From: Rhynchopus euleeides
Taxonomy: Eukaryota; Euglenozoa; Diplonemea; Diplonemida; Diplonemidae
Assembly (NCBI GenBank): GCA_963210315.1
Contig: OY723298.1
Location: 558,001 to 622,000 of the forward strand
Reading direction: 5' to 3'
DNA: 64,000 nt
Of the stretch, positions 19,748 through 30,200 are shown piece by piece. Position 1 is the stretch's first letter. Each line of letters starts with the position of its first letter. The position numbers and the translations under genes are program-made. The notes under the pieces are model-generated. The model searched no databases and was not told where the DNA came from. It was given only the letters and a program-made list of their open reading frames with translations.

Positions 19748-20822
19748 GATGAGATCTGCGGGTGTATGGGTGTTGGAGGAGGATGTGAGCTACACAACCA
19801 GAGGGTGATACGCTGGAGTCGAAGAAGGAAGACAACGCAACGCAGGTGAGGTGGGGGGGGGGGGGGGGGGCGCTGAGGTGGGAGAAGGCACCGCCACGCT
19901 CACTGTGATTCTGCTGCTGACACCATAGGGGGGGCTGGGTGTGGCGGCGCAGCGCCACACCACGACACAAAGAAGGGGGCTGCGCGGTGCAAATCCCTTG
20001 GCAGAGCCTTGCAGAAGGGGGGTGTCGGCAGCAAGACGTCGGGATGTCGACACCCGAAGGTCAGGCCTGTCAACACAAAACAAGCCCTCCCCGTGATATG
20101 CACCATACAGAGGCTGATGCCACGGAGCGCAACAGAGGGAGGGCGCGCTGAGCCCTGGGAAGATTGGTGGTGAAACGCACACACCTCGACCTGTGATGAG
20201 GTGAGATGTGGCTCTGCAATTACGGCACTACGCGTGCCGTAAACTCGAATGACCTGCTTTCTCCGTGTTCCATTTCCTCCTTCATTGCATGAGGCTACAA
20301 AGGAATAATCATGAAGCCACGAAGGCTGAACGGCATGGAAGGGGGGATGCGTGGCATGGAGTACACCGGGCTCCGCCTAACCCCAACCCACCATCACCAC
20401 CACGCGTTAGCATTTCCGTGTGGCCTTCCTGGCGGCTGCGGCACCCCCACAGGGCAACTACGCACCCTGCTCGGTGGCAGGAGAAGCAGGCCTGGAAAGA
20501 AGCCTGGCTGACCCGCGAGCTCGCGCTTGCTTCTGCTGGGTCTGGCGTTGCCTGAACCGCACAGCACCACCACCCATCCGACACGGCACCAGTGTGGGTG
20601 ATATCGCCAGCGCCCCCCATACCCAGGACCAGGGGGGTCTCCGTGATGTGACAGACTGCCAACACACCAGCGCCAGAGGGGGGCAGAGACTGGGGCCTCG
20701 GCGTCACCATTGCGGCACGTCTGCCCCCTACCCGGCACCCCCACAGCCCTAAGCCTCCAGGGCCAAAACCCCCCCCGCAGAAACCCGGCTGAGAAACATT
20801 GCCGCCTCCCCATGCGGCACGC
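19748..20822. other. Intergenic, with a block shared with the 57653-59211 transposon
   Basis: No gene supported. A block at 20185-20330 (CGACCTGTG..GAGGTGAGATGTGGCTCT, then CCTTCATTGCATGAGG, then an ATG) is similar to 58043-58185 inside the transposon in the eIF5A array. Minus-strand ORFs at 20309-21058 are mostly shadows of the next gene. Confidence 0.4.
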
Positions 20823-21419
20823 TCAGGACATGGCGTAGTCTGCCAGCGAGGGGGGCCGCAACCCCAGGGCGCGCACCCTCGCGAGGTTTGCCTGCAGGTT
20901 GCGCGACCTGTTCCGCTGCTTCTCCCGCTTGGGGTAGACTGCGCCCTTCGCACGCTTGTCGGTGTTCGGGGAGTGCCAATACTCTTCCAGCTGCGACACG
21001 AGGAAGCCCTGCGCGCTCTCTTCGCGGTGCGGCACATAGACAAACGTGAGGATGGCAATCTGGGTGAACTCCACGGTGGCTGTCTCCCGCGTCACTGTGT
21101 GCCTGTTGGTGAATGAGGCGACCCACTTCACAGTGGCGGTGCTGCGCGCAGAATCCAACACCATGTCCTCCACGACATGGCGGAACTGGATGTCGCTCTG
21201 CTTCCCGCGGATCTGCTTCCGCCAATACTTCCGGATGGCGTCGCGCCCCACGAAAGTGCCGACGTCATTCCCTATACGCTCCACATAGCGACCCTCCTCA
21301 GTGAACAGAGACGCAATCGCATCCTCGTCCTGCCTGGCCCACGCCTCGCCGTAGCGGTCCACAGCCTCAGAGACTGCAGCACGGTGCAGGCATCCGCCAC
21401 CCTCTGCCCCTCCGGGCAT
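20823..21419 (-). CDS. SnoaL/NTF2-like domain protein
   Basis: 198 residues from the ATG at 21419 (MPGGAEGGG); the frame is open further upstream, so the start is not certain, and a CAG|TCTCTGAGG acceptor in the first codons leaves room for an upstream exon. The core has the pattern of a SnoaL-like alpha+beta barrel: VDRYGEAWARQDEDAIASLF, EEGRYVERIGNDVGTFVGRD, AIRKYWRKQI, then FRHVVEDMVLDSARSTATVK. The C-terminus is basic (KREKQRNRSRNLQANLARVR). Members of this fold range from small enzymes to non-catalytic binding proteins, so the function is open. It lies about 600 bp downstream of BBIP1 on the same strand. Confidence 0.65.
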   Translation of the reverse strand: MPGGAEGGGCLHRAAVSEAVDRYGEAWARQDEDAIASLFTEEGRYVERIGNDVGTFVGRDAIRKYWRKQIRGKQSDIQFRHVVEDMVLDSARSTATVKWVASFTNRHTVTRETATVEFTQIAILTFVYVPHREESAQGFLVSQLEEYWHSPNTDKRAKGAVYPKREKQRNRSRNLQANLARVRALGLRPPSLADYAMS

Positions 21420-22033
21420 CTTTGGGGGCCTGCAGGGGGCACAGTGTGGTGCAGCAGCGGAGCAGCAGGGTCGTGAAGTGGAAGAGTAGAGTAGACGAAA
21501 AGCCGGCATTTCTTCGCTCTTTTGAGTAGGGTAGGGTAGGGGAGGGGAGGAGGAGGAGGCACCAGTCTGTATATTTCTGCAATCATACTGCAGGCCAGCA
21601 ACCGCCAGGAGGCAGTGCGCAAGGCCTGCCCCTGGGTGCTGGCAGGGCACCCGTGTGGGTTGGATTGGGGGAGAGGGACCGCCATGCCCAACCGCCACCA
21701 CCCATCCCCCCCCACCCACACTCTGTGTATGCATCGCTGGCACCCAGCAATACGGGACTGCTCTGCTGCTTTAGGTTAGTTAACACACATGAACCCCCCC
21801 CCCCAACCCCAAACACCCCCGCCCCACTCCCTGCTTCTGTGTGTTGAGGCTAGCCACAGGCAGCTGTGGGGAGGGGCGACACAGCGCTTCCTCCCCCCCA
21901 CCCTCCCGACACACCACGGAAGGGAGGCATAAGGGTCTCGGGATGCAGTGCAATGCACCACTGCAACCAACGAAAGGGCGGAGAAGGTGAAGGAGATGCA
22001 GGAGAGGGCCACCTCTCCCGAGGAAGCACCCAA

Positions 22034-22237
22034 TCAAGCCGTCTGCTGCCTGCCGTGTGAGGATGTGCAGACGCGTCTGCGCTCCTTTTCCATCTCCTCA
22101 AGCTTCTCAAGCGTCAGCGATTTGATAGGCATGATCTTGGGCTTTGAGAGGATCTCGCTGAGCGTGCTCTTCTCGGAGTAGACCAGGCCTGCCTTGGGCA
22201 GCACCTCCTGCAGCACAACGGGCTTCGCCTCAGGCAT
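22034..22237 (-). CDS. BBIP1: BBSome-interacting protein 1 (BBIP1/BBIP10)
   Basis: 67 residues from the ATG at 22237. The core VLQEVLPKAGLVY, LSEILSKPKIMPIKSLTLEK and LEEMEKERRR fits the conserved heart of BBIP1, the smallest BBSome subunit (92 residues in human), where EVLPK, a KPK motif and KSLTLEKLE are conserved. BBIP1 helps hold the BBSome together, the coat-like complex that moves membrane proteins in and out of cilia, so its presence argues for a flagellated cell. The gene is complete in one exon; the last ten or so residues (CTSSHGRQQTA) are unconserved and could instead be intron read-through. An ORF or exon upstream stops two bases before this ATG. Confidence 0.85.
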   Translation of the reverse strand: MPEAKPVVLQEVLPKAGLVYSEKSTLSEILSKPKIMPIKSLTLEKLEEMEKERRRVCTSSHGRQQTA

Positions 22238-22239
22238 CG

Positions 22240-22387
22240 CTACACCGCCTCACTCAGCAGAAGTGGCGCCACGCTTCTCAAGGTGATCGGGTCAAAGCAG
22301 CTCTGCGGGGTGATGTGCAAAATACCAAGTGAGCTGAATGTCTTCTCGTCTCCGAGCAGAGAAAGATATGCCTCTGTGTTGTGTATC
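22240..22387 (-). other. Possible exon or 5' leader directly upstream of BBIP1
   Basis: Preceded by a good acceptor (CACCTAACACTTTAG) and then open for 49 codons (HNTEAYLSLLGDEKTF..., ending LRSVAPLLLSEAV) to a TAG only two bases before the BBIP1 ATG. The peptide has coding-like composition but no recognised family. It is either the last exon of another gene, or the trans-spliced 5' leader of BBIP1 that happens to be open. Confidence 0.35.
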
Positions 22388-22540
22388 CTAAAGTGTTAGG
22401 TGTGAGGTGTCATCAGGGCGGCAGGGGAGGGTGGGGGGGGGGGGGTGGGGGAGGGGTGGGGAAAGCCACATAGAGCTGGATGAACAGTCAAAGCGGGGAG
22501 GGGTGCGGTGGCTGGCAGGGGGATGTGATCCTCCTCTTGG

Positions 22541-24663
22541 GGGTAACTCATGCGGACTGCATGCGCACGTTGCCTTGTCTTGCTCCCGCAACACCAAAGA
22601 TGGCGGCAGTACTTTCTCAGCCCGTTCCACCGGAGTGACCTTGATCCTGGGCTGAATGCGAGGCTATCCTTGTCGTGTCTCAAGCGAATCCTTGTGCTGA
22701 TCCGTTTGGTTTTGAGCGACGCCTGCTCAAATAACGGCAAGAATAACTTTCCGGTGAACCCCGTTTGCCGAGTTTCTTGGTGGGGGGTACAGCCCCGGCC
22801 CCAAAAGAGCAAGCTTGACCTGGGGGCATCCACCAAATAATTCTCGTATACGGGGAAGGGGGGAAGAGGGAACAGTGCAGTTAGAGGCGGGGATAGAAAA
22901 CAGAGAAAGTAGTAAGGCACATAGCGAACCACACCCTCCCCTTCACCCACACTATGCAGGTCGGGGGGGGGGGCGGAGGGGGGGTGACATGTGGCAGTCT
23001 GCTGGTGTCGGTTGCCCCACCCCTCCCAATGGTGGCGGCACCTCCAAGCATCGCTCGTGCAGGGTGGCTTCGTGAGTAGGAACTTACGGGATTTGCACCA
23101 GACCAGGACTGTGTGCCATCGCTCAGTTGGCCTGTTTCATACAAAGAACCACTGCTACTGCTGAATCGACTGTGACACGGCTTTGCCACACACGGCGTGT
23201 CACAGAGCGAAGGCGGGTGCTATATCCTTCGCCATCACCCCCACGTGAACATACTCACACACAGTGTCACACGTGAATATCTTTGTAGTCCGGTAGAGCA
23301 CACTGAGCGCCTGCTCTTCATGCGATCTCTATGACCACACACACGACGTTGTCACGATCGTCACGTTCAGCCTTTGCTTAGCGCAGGTCACACCGAGCGA
23401 GCTCTGGTGCTGCCTCCACTGCCACACGCACACACGCTATGTCACAACCAACGCATCGCGTGGGAACGTGCAGGTGTCTCGTCCTACACGCCCCACCAAC
23501 AGGAATGCAATAACAGGGGTATGGGGGTGGAGGAGCACCGTAGGGACAATACGATGAGGCTAGAGAGATTAGAGTTCAAGCGTCTCAGTTCCGGCGAGCG
23601 CATGTGTCCGTCGTTTCGTGGAGGGGTGGGTGGGGGGGAGGGGTCGGGATGTCGACGCAGCCCCGCATGAAAAGGACGACACGGATGGGCCATGCATCCA
23701 GCACAGCGGTGAGGCCCCGCAGTGTCCCGTCCCCCCCTTGGCAGACGCACGGCACCACTGCTCTCACAGGACATCCTTGTTGGGCAGATCGCCAGCGACC
23801 TTGATGACAGGCAGGTCGTCAGCGAGAACGAGCTCCTTCCTCACCAAGACGTAGCCCCCGGTGCCCATCATGGTGGCGCGCATCAGCCTGCGCATCTTCA
23901 TCTTGCGCTTGATGCAGGCAACAACACCCACCACACACAAGGCGATGATGACGAACACGGCAACGTGGATCGCACGCCTGAATGCCCGGTGGTGGGCGTG
24001 GTCGAAGTGCGGGTCGCTGCCCTCCTCAAAAGCGGACGAGGAACCGACAGCCCTCGGCCCGTGCATGCTGTACGAGTCAGACGAGTTCCCGTGCATCAGC
24101 CTGTAGTAGAAGTAGTACACGCGGTGACCCCAGTGGTGCCCATGCTGGTGGTGGCCTCCGTGCTGGTGGTGCTGCTCCTGCTGCTGGTCCTCAAGCTGCT
24201 GGGGGACTGCCTGCTCGCCGTGCCCCTGGTGGTGGTGGCGCCCATGGCGGTTCATAAAGCGACCATGCCTGTGGTGGCGGTTGTGGTGGCCATGCTCCTC
24301 CTCCTCCATCGGGTGGTGCTGCATGCGGAGCTCTGCCATCCTCAGCCGCATCTCCCGCCGGGTGCGCTTCTCAGACGAGTGCACACCGTCGGCCGCATGG
24401 TGGCCGGACCTCTCGTGGGTGCGCCCAGCCACCAGGGCTGCACAGCAGACGAAGATAAGAGCCTTCATATTGTGTATCCCTGCCGTGGCGATGCGTGGTG
24501 GTGGGTGGGGCCGGATGCAGGGTTGAGTGGGGGAAGGCTCCTCAGCCTGTCGCCATGGCAACTATGCGAAGGGAATGGGAGGGGCAGGCAGGTGGTTCTG
24601 GACTTCACGCCCACACGCAGATGGGCATGCCCTCATCACACAGGGGAATGCAGTACTCCTCTT
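22541..24663. repeat. Tandem duplication, unit 1 (with His-rich membrane gene copy 1)
   Basis: Begins CATGCGGACTGCATGCGCAC and is largely repeated from 24668. Near-identical blocks are 22550-23060 / 24668-25165 and 23370-23640 / 25190-25475, then the gene copies. Unit 1 has about 190 bp extra near 23060-23370, and the stretch just after each gene's stop codon differs. Confidence 0.85.
23764..24468 (-). CDS. His-rich single-pass membrane protein, copy 1
   Basis: 234 residues from the ATG at 24468 (MKALIFVCCAALVAG), chosen because it opens a signal peptide. The likely lumenal or extracellular part (about 16-165) is rich in His: HGRHHHQGHGEQ, a Gln-rich stretch QQLEDQQQEQHHQ, then HGGHHQHGHHWGH and VYYFYYRLMHG. 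A transmembrane helix follows (AIHVAVFVIIALCVVGVVAC), then a basic stop-transfer stretch KRKMKMRRLMR and a cytosolic tail of about 40 residues ending LPNKDVL. No family is recognised. Clusters of His suggest binding of divalent metals such as Zn or Cu, by inference only. It differs from copy 2 mainly near residues 31-55. Confidence 0.7.
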   Translation of the reverse strand: MKALIFVCCAALVAGRTHERSGHHAADGVHSSEKRTRREMRLRMAELRMQHHPMEEEEHGHHNRHHRHGRFMNRHGRHHHQGHGEQAVPQQLEDQQQEQHHQHGGHHQHGHHWGHRVYYFYYRLMHGNSSDSYSMHGPRAVGSSSAFEEGSDPHFDHAHHRAFRRAIHVAVFVIIALCVVGVVACIKRKMKMRRLMRATMMGTGGYVLVRKELVLADDLPVIKVAGDLPNKDVL

Positions 24664-24667
24664 GGGA

Positions 24668-26470
24668 CCAAATCATGCGGACTGCATGCGCACGTTGCAT
24701 TGTATTGCTCCCGCAACACCAAAGATGGCGGCAGTACTTTCTCAGTCCGTTTCATCGGAGTGACCTTCTGGGCTGAATGCGAGGCAATCCTTGTCGTGTC
24801 TCAAACGGATCCGTGTGCCGTTTGGTTTTGAGCGACGCCTGCTCGAAAAAAGGGCAAGATAACCCCGGGAACCCCGTTTGCCGAGTTTCTTGGTGGGGGG
24901 TACAGCCCCGGCCCCAAAAGAGCAAGCTTGACCTGGGGGCACCCACCAAATAATTCTCGTATACGGGGTAGGGGGGAAGAGGGAACAGTGCAGCTAGAGG
25001 CGGGGATAGAAAACAGAGAAAGTAGTAAGGCACATAGCGAACCACACCCTCCCCTTCACCCACACTATGCAGGTCGGGGGGGGGGGGGGGCGGAGGGGGG
25101 GTGACATGTGGCAGTCTGCTGGTGTCGGTTGCCCCACCCCTCCCAATGGTGGCGGCACCTGGGTACTGCCGAGCACACAGAGCTTGCTCTTGTTGTCACG
25201 TTCAGCCTTTGCTTAGCGCAGGTCACACCGAGCGAGCTCTGGTGCTGCCTCCACTGCCACACGCACACACGCTATGTCACAACCAACGCATCGCGTGGAA
25301 ACGTGCAGGTGTCTCGTCCTACACGCCCCACCAACAGGAATGCAATAACAGGGGTATGGGGGTGGAGGAGCACCGTAGGGACAATACGATGAGGCTAGAG
25401 AGATTAGAGTTCAAGCGTCTCCGTTCCGGCGAGCGCATGTGTCCGTCGTTTCGTGGAGGGGTGGGTGGGGGGAGGGTCGGCCTGCTCAGCGTCGGGGCGC
25501 TTGGCGCCCCTCCCCTCCGCAGGCCTCCCGCCACCGCTGGGCCACGGCCCGCCGACCCGCGTACTGCAGCACGCCAGTCAACAAGGCCGCCACAGGTGAG
25601 CAACGTGCGCACACTGCACTCACAGGACATCCTTGTTGGGCAGATCGTCAGCGACCTTGATGACAGGCAGATCGTCAGCGAGAACGAGCTCCTTCCTCAC
25701 CAAGACGTAGCCCCCGGTGCCCATCATGGTGGCGCGCATCAGCCTGCGCATCTTCATCTTGCGCTTGATGCAGGCAACAACACCCACCACACACAAGGCG
25801 ATGATGACGAACACGGCAACGTGGATCGCACGCCTGAATGCCCGGTGGTGGGCGTGGTCGAAGTGCGGGTCGCTGCCCTCCTCAAAAGCGGACGAGGAAC
25901 CGACAGCCCTCGGCCCGTGCATGCTGTACGAGTCAGACGAGTTCCCGTGCATCAGCCTGTAGTAGAAGTAGTACACGCGGTGACCCCAGTGGTGCCCATG
26001 CTGGTGGTGGCCTCCGTGCTGGTGGTGCTGCTCCTGCTGCTGCTGGTCCTCAAGCTGCTGGGGGACTGCCTGCTCGCCGTGCCCCTGGTGGTGGTGGCGC
26101 CCATGGCGGTTCATAAAGCGACCATGCCTGTGGTGGCGGTTGTGGTGGCCTTCGTGGTGGCCATGCTCCTCCTCCTTCATCTGCATGCGGAGCTCAGCCT
26201 CAGCCTTCATCCACATCTCCCGCCGGGTGCGCACCTCAGGCGAGTGCACACCGTCGGCCGCATGGTGGCCGGACCTCTCGTGGGTGCGCCCAGCCACCAG
26301 GGCTGCACAGCAGACGAAGATAAGAGCCTTCATATTGTGTATCCCTGCCGTGGCGATGCGTGGTGGTGGGTGGGACCGCTCCTCAGCCTGTCGCCATGGC
26401 AACCATGCGAAGGGAATGGGAGGGGCAGGCAGGTGGTTCTGAACTTCACGCCCACACACAGATGGGCATG
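24668..26470. repeat. Tandem duplication, unit 2 (with His-rich membrane gene copy 2)
   Basis: Direct repeat of 22541-24663 with a deletion of about 190 bp and a different segment (25480-25618) downstream of the gene. The minus-strand ORF fragment encoding FEQASLKTKR is present in both units but is intergenic. Confidence 0.85.
25620..26333 (-). CDS. His-rich single-pass membrane protein, copy 2
   Basis: 237 residues from the ATG at 26333. Signal peptide, His/Gln-rich region, transmembrane helix and cytosolic tail all match copy 1. Differences cluster near residues 31-60, where copy 2 has RREMWMKAEAELRMQMKEEE and an added HEGHH; it also has one more Gln and Asp for Gly near the C-terminus (IKVADDLPNKDVL). 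Both frames are intact, so both copies may be expressed. Both ATGs follow CAGGGATACACAAT, a likely shared acceptor and leader. Confidence 0.7.
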   Translation of the reverse strand: MKALIFVCCAALVAGRTHERSGHHAADGVHSPEVRTRREMWMKAEAELRMQMKEEEHGHHEGHHNRHHRHGRFMNRHGRHHHQGHGEQAVPQQLEDQQQQEQHHQHGGHHQHGHHWGHRVYYFYYRLMHGNSSDSYSMHGPRAVGSSSAFEEGSDPHFDHAHHRAFRRAIHVAVFVIIALCVVGVVACIKRKMKMRRLMRATMMGTGGYVLVRKELVLADDLPVIKVADDLPNKDVL

Positions 26471-27243
26471 GCCCTCTTTGGACCTGCGTCATATGAAGCA
26501 CAGTATCACAGGGCTCTACGAGAGGGAGAGGCCGCTTCTGTTGGCATAACAGTACACACTGCTGCTCGATATTTGGATGGAAATCTCAAAATACGGCAGG
26601 TAGTGGCAGAGGCGTAGCACGTCAAGCTCACGGCAGTGCCAGTTGCCGTGTCTGCGAAGGGAACCTCACAGAGACACTCGAACGATGCGAACCCAACACA
26701 GCACAACCACGCGTGAATCTTCTTGGAGTGCAGTGCACACCTCACGTCCACTGTATGTCAACACGTTGAAATCCTTCGTTTTGCAGTGGAGAACTAACCG
26801 AGCACATCACACACACGCGAATCCTCTCTTCGTCGTCAGCGAGTAGTAGAGTCCCACGGAACACCCGCTCGTGGTGTGCATCCTCACTGTCACACACACA
26901 CGGCAATAGGTTTAGTTTAGTGTAGGACGCACCGAGCGAACTCTGGTGCGGCCACACAGTGCCTCATGATCTTGATGTGACCTGCACCTCAATACCCAAC
27001 CATCTACCACACACGGAACGGTGTATTCCACTTTGGGGGTTTTGCCTTGCGTTTCTATTGAGAAACGGTGAACCCCCAACGAGAGCAGAACATAGAGACC
27101 GAGAGAAGACCTTTGCAAGACCACCACCCCACCCCCACACAGCAAACAGGGAGGGGGTGGGGGGGGGGGGTGATTTGCTTGGCAACAGGCAGCAGATATT
27201 TTGGGCAGTTGCCTCCCCACCCCACCAATGCCAAGAAAAAATG
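26334..27243. other. Intergenic, no gene seen
   Basis: Only short ORFs. A block near 26915-26960 (GGACGCACCGAGCGAACTCTGGT) resembles blocks at 23385, 25220 and 8940. A poly-G tract lies at 27149-27170. Part of this stretch should be the 3' flank of the dynein gene. Confidence 0.35.
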
Positions 27244-30200
27244 TCAATCATCCAACATGCACAGCAACGCGGCGCCTCTCAGCACCCAGTGGCTCATAGG
27301 GTAGGCGCCGGTGGGGAGGTCCACCGAGAGTACAAAGTTTGTGCTCAACCCTGTAGTGCTCAGACTGCCTGCCCGGGACGAGGTCTTATAAAGTGGGCAA
27401 GCATGCATGGCTGTGGAGCTGCCCCCTCGTTGGGCACCACCTACAGCACCACCCTTCGCCTTGCGCACAGGCTGCAGCAGAATGTCAGGCATCTCTGTAA
27501 AGAGCTGCCCACGCGTGCTCTCCCTCAGCGAGCCTGCGGCTGCATCCCACGCCGCGCCCTCCAGGAAGTAACCAAAGGTGACAGCCCCTTGAAGCCCTGC
27601 CACATCCGCTTCGGGGGACAGCACTGTGAACCCAAACACAACCTCGTCGATCGGAACCCGGTGCTTCCTGCTGTAGGTCTGCAGCAGGGCCGTCATAAAA
27701 CCCTGCGGGAAGAAATACCCGGGAACCCAATACCTCTCCGGGGGGCCGGAGTCGTTCCACCGACGCAGCGCCTCGACGCGCTGGCAGGTGTCACGCACCC
27801 AGGAGGCAAGCCCCTTCAGCGACAGGTAGCCCCCTTTGTGCCAGGCATCGGGGACTCTGTTGAGGAGGACAGCCGTCACCATCCGCTCCATATCTGACGA
27901 CATTATGGCCTCGCCCCGGAGGACGGAGCGGAGCTCACGCAGAGAGCTGCTCACGCGTGACACCAGGGAGTTCATCACGCTAATCTCCTGCCGGCAGAAA
28001 GTCCCTAGGGGCACGATGGTATCCCCCTGCACAGCGTATGTGTCGGGGTGGGAGCTGGATGTGTCAACGGGTTGCGGCAGAGCCCCCTGGATCTGCGTCA
28101 CAACCTCGTTCAGCTTCGCCCCATCGGAGGATGACCCCGACTGGGAGGAGGCGGAACCAGCGAGAACTGACAGGACCCTCTTCGATGAATTCCGATCCAA
28201 CACAATGTCGGCGTTGGAGTGCAGCCCAAACACCTCAGGCATCTCGATGCCCGGGAGGGCCGTAAGCAGAGACCTCACCTGGGCCTCATCCGACAGCTCC
28301 CCCGAAGGGGGGACGCGGTAGACCCCATCGTCGCTGAAATTATGCCCGTTGTCTCCGCTCAAAACCTCTGGGGATACATAGCGCTTCAGCAGGGCTTGGA
28401 GACACTTCAGATCGATGAAATCCGTCACCCTGCCTCCGTAGTGAATAACGCCTGTGAGGTACTCTAGGCCAGCCCAGGGGATTTCACTGCACGAGGCCGT
28501 ATCGGCGAGGTAGGTCTGCAGGGTCAGGACAGAGGCGTGGAGGTCGGAATCGCTCCATTCGTATCGGACATTCCAACCCAGGGCTCCGTAGCGTCGCCTC
28601 TCTTGGATAATCCCATGGAAGAAGGTGAGGCAGTAGATCAGGGTTCTCCACTCTGGTGTGGCGGAGCCCCAGCTTGTGTTTTTTACGATCGCGTTGAAGG
28701 ATCCTCGTATGTTAGCGCGGAGGCCTCGCGGAGGCTCGCGGGTGATCTTCACGCCGTTCTGCAGAATAGACACCGGGAAGGAGTCGGATGGCATTGTCGT
28801 CAGCCACAGCCGGAAATCGGGGTGGATCTCCCCGGGCTTTAGGCAGAGCGTCTCCAAAGCCCTCTCCAGAGAAGGCATCCACGACCCATACACATGGCAG
28901 TTCTGGAGGTACACCCACTGCCCTTCGGAAGCCCCCTGTTTGATGAGCTGCTCCGCCTTGGTCCCCTGGTCCTGCCCGAGGGAGAGCATGAGCTTCTTCT
29001 CCTGGAACCCCTTCTCCTCCGCGAATTCGAGGAAGATGCTGGTGGGGTCGGTCCCCGCCGTCAGCACCAGGATCAGCGGAGTGGCTGGCGCGCTGTCCCC
29101 AAAGGCGCCCTGCAGGTCGAAGGGTGGCGAATCCGCAAACTCCTCCCCGAGGACCTCGCGGGCCACCTCCGTCACCCCGAAGACAACCTTGTCCTGCCGG
29201 AGGGCGCGGAGGACGAGCAGGCGCTGCCACGCCGTGAGGCTGCCGAAGGGGTCGGGCAGCGGGGTGCAGTGTGGCGTGTCGCCCGCCTTCCACCCTGCCC
29301 AGGCTCCGGAGGCGTCTGTCAGGATCGACTCACAGAGACCCGGGAGGGAGGCGACTGACTCGATCTCCTGCAGAACATCGCGGAGGCTGCCGCCTGTGCC
29401 TCCAGAAAGGAAGCAGCGCCACTCGTCAGGGGAGAGCCCGCCCTGTGAGCGGATGACCTCGATGGCAACGAGGAAGGCGAATATGGGTTTATCCCGTTCG
29501 AAGAGACCCCTGCAGACGGCCTTGTATGTATCAAGCGTGATAGCAGGGATGAGAAGGCTCACCCTTTCAAACACATCCGGAACCTGCTCTGTCCGGCGGA
29601 GTGTCATGTTGAAGAGTGCCTTGAAGAAGTCCAGGGAGTATTGGTACATGTGTGACATGCTGGCTGCGGTGGATATGCTGGTGTACAGAGCGCTTCCCCT
29701 CGCTGCGACAGGGCGGTATTTCTCGCGTGCCTCGGAGATCTCCGCTGAGGTCCGCTCCACCTGCTGGAGGTTGTCCGAGATGGATGCCGCCGTCACTTTG
29801 GAGTCGCTGAGTGTGTTGATCAGCACCTCGTCATCCAAGATATTCCCCGTCGCTGCCGCCAGCAGCTGCAGGATATTATTCTCGATAGAGGCGAGCTGAT
29901 CCTTCGCCTGGGCGATCTGCACGACCATCCCGTCCTGCTGCCTCTGCAGATCCTCCCTCTCGCACCGCACCACATCAGCCAGGAGCTGGTCCTCCAGACC
30001 CTTGGGCGTGACTGTGAAATTCACCACCGTCACCTTGATCTGCACCTCAGGGAGGTAGTGCGGGTTGGGCAGCTTCGTCGTGATGATCAGCCTGAAGTTT
30101 GGGTCGTAATCCACCTCCTGGTCGCCGAGCTTCAGCAGGAGACGCCCGTCGGGCGACTTATAGGTGGACCTCTGCAGGACAGGCTCCAAGGAGGGGTCGA

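Noticed and set aside
22396..22950. 184-codon minus-strand ORF upstream of BBIP1
   Set aside because: Its middle is part of the tandem-duplicated intergenic block also found at 24.7-25.0 kb, with frame breaks between copies; no domain.
25101..26549. 482-codon plus-strand ORF opposite His-rich copy 2 (and the 369-codon one opposite copy 1)
   Set aside because: Antisense of the signal-peptide/His-rich/TM protein; Val/Leu runs are the reverse reading of His codons.
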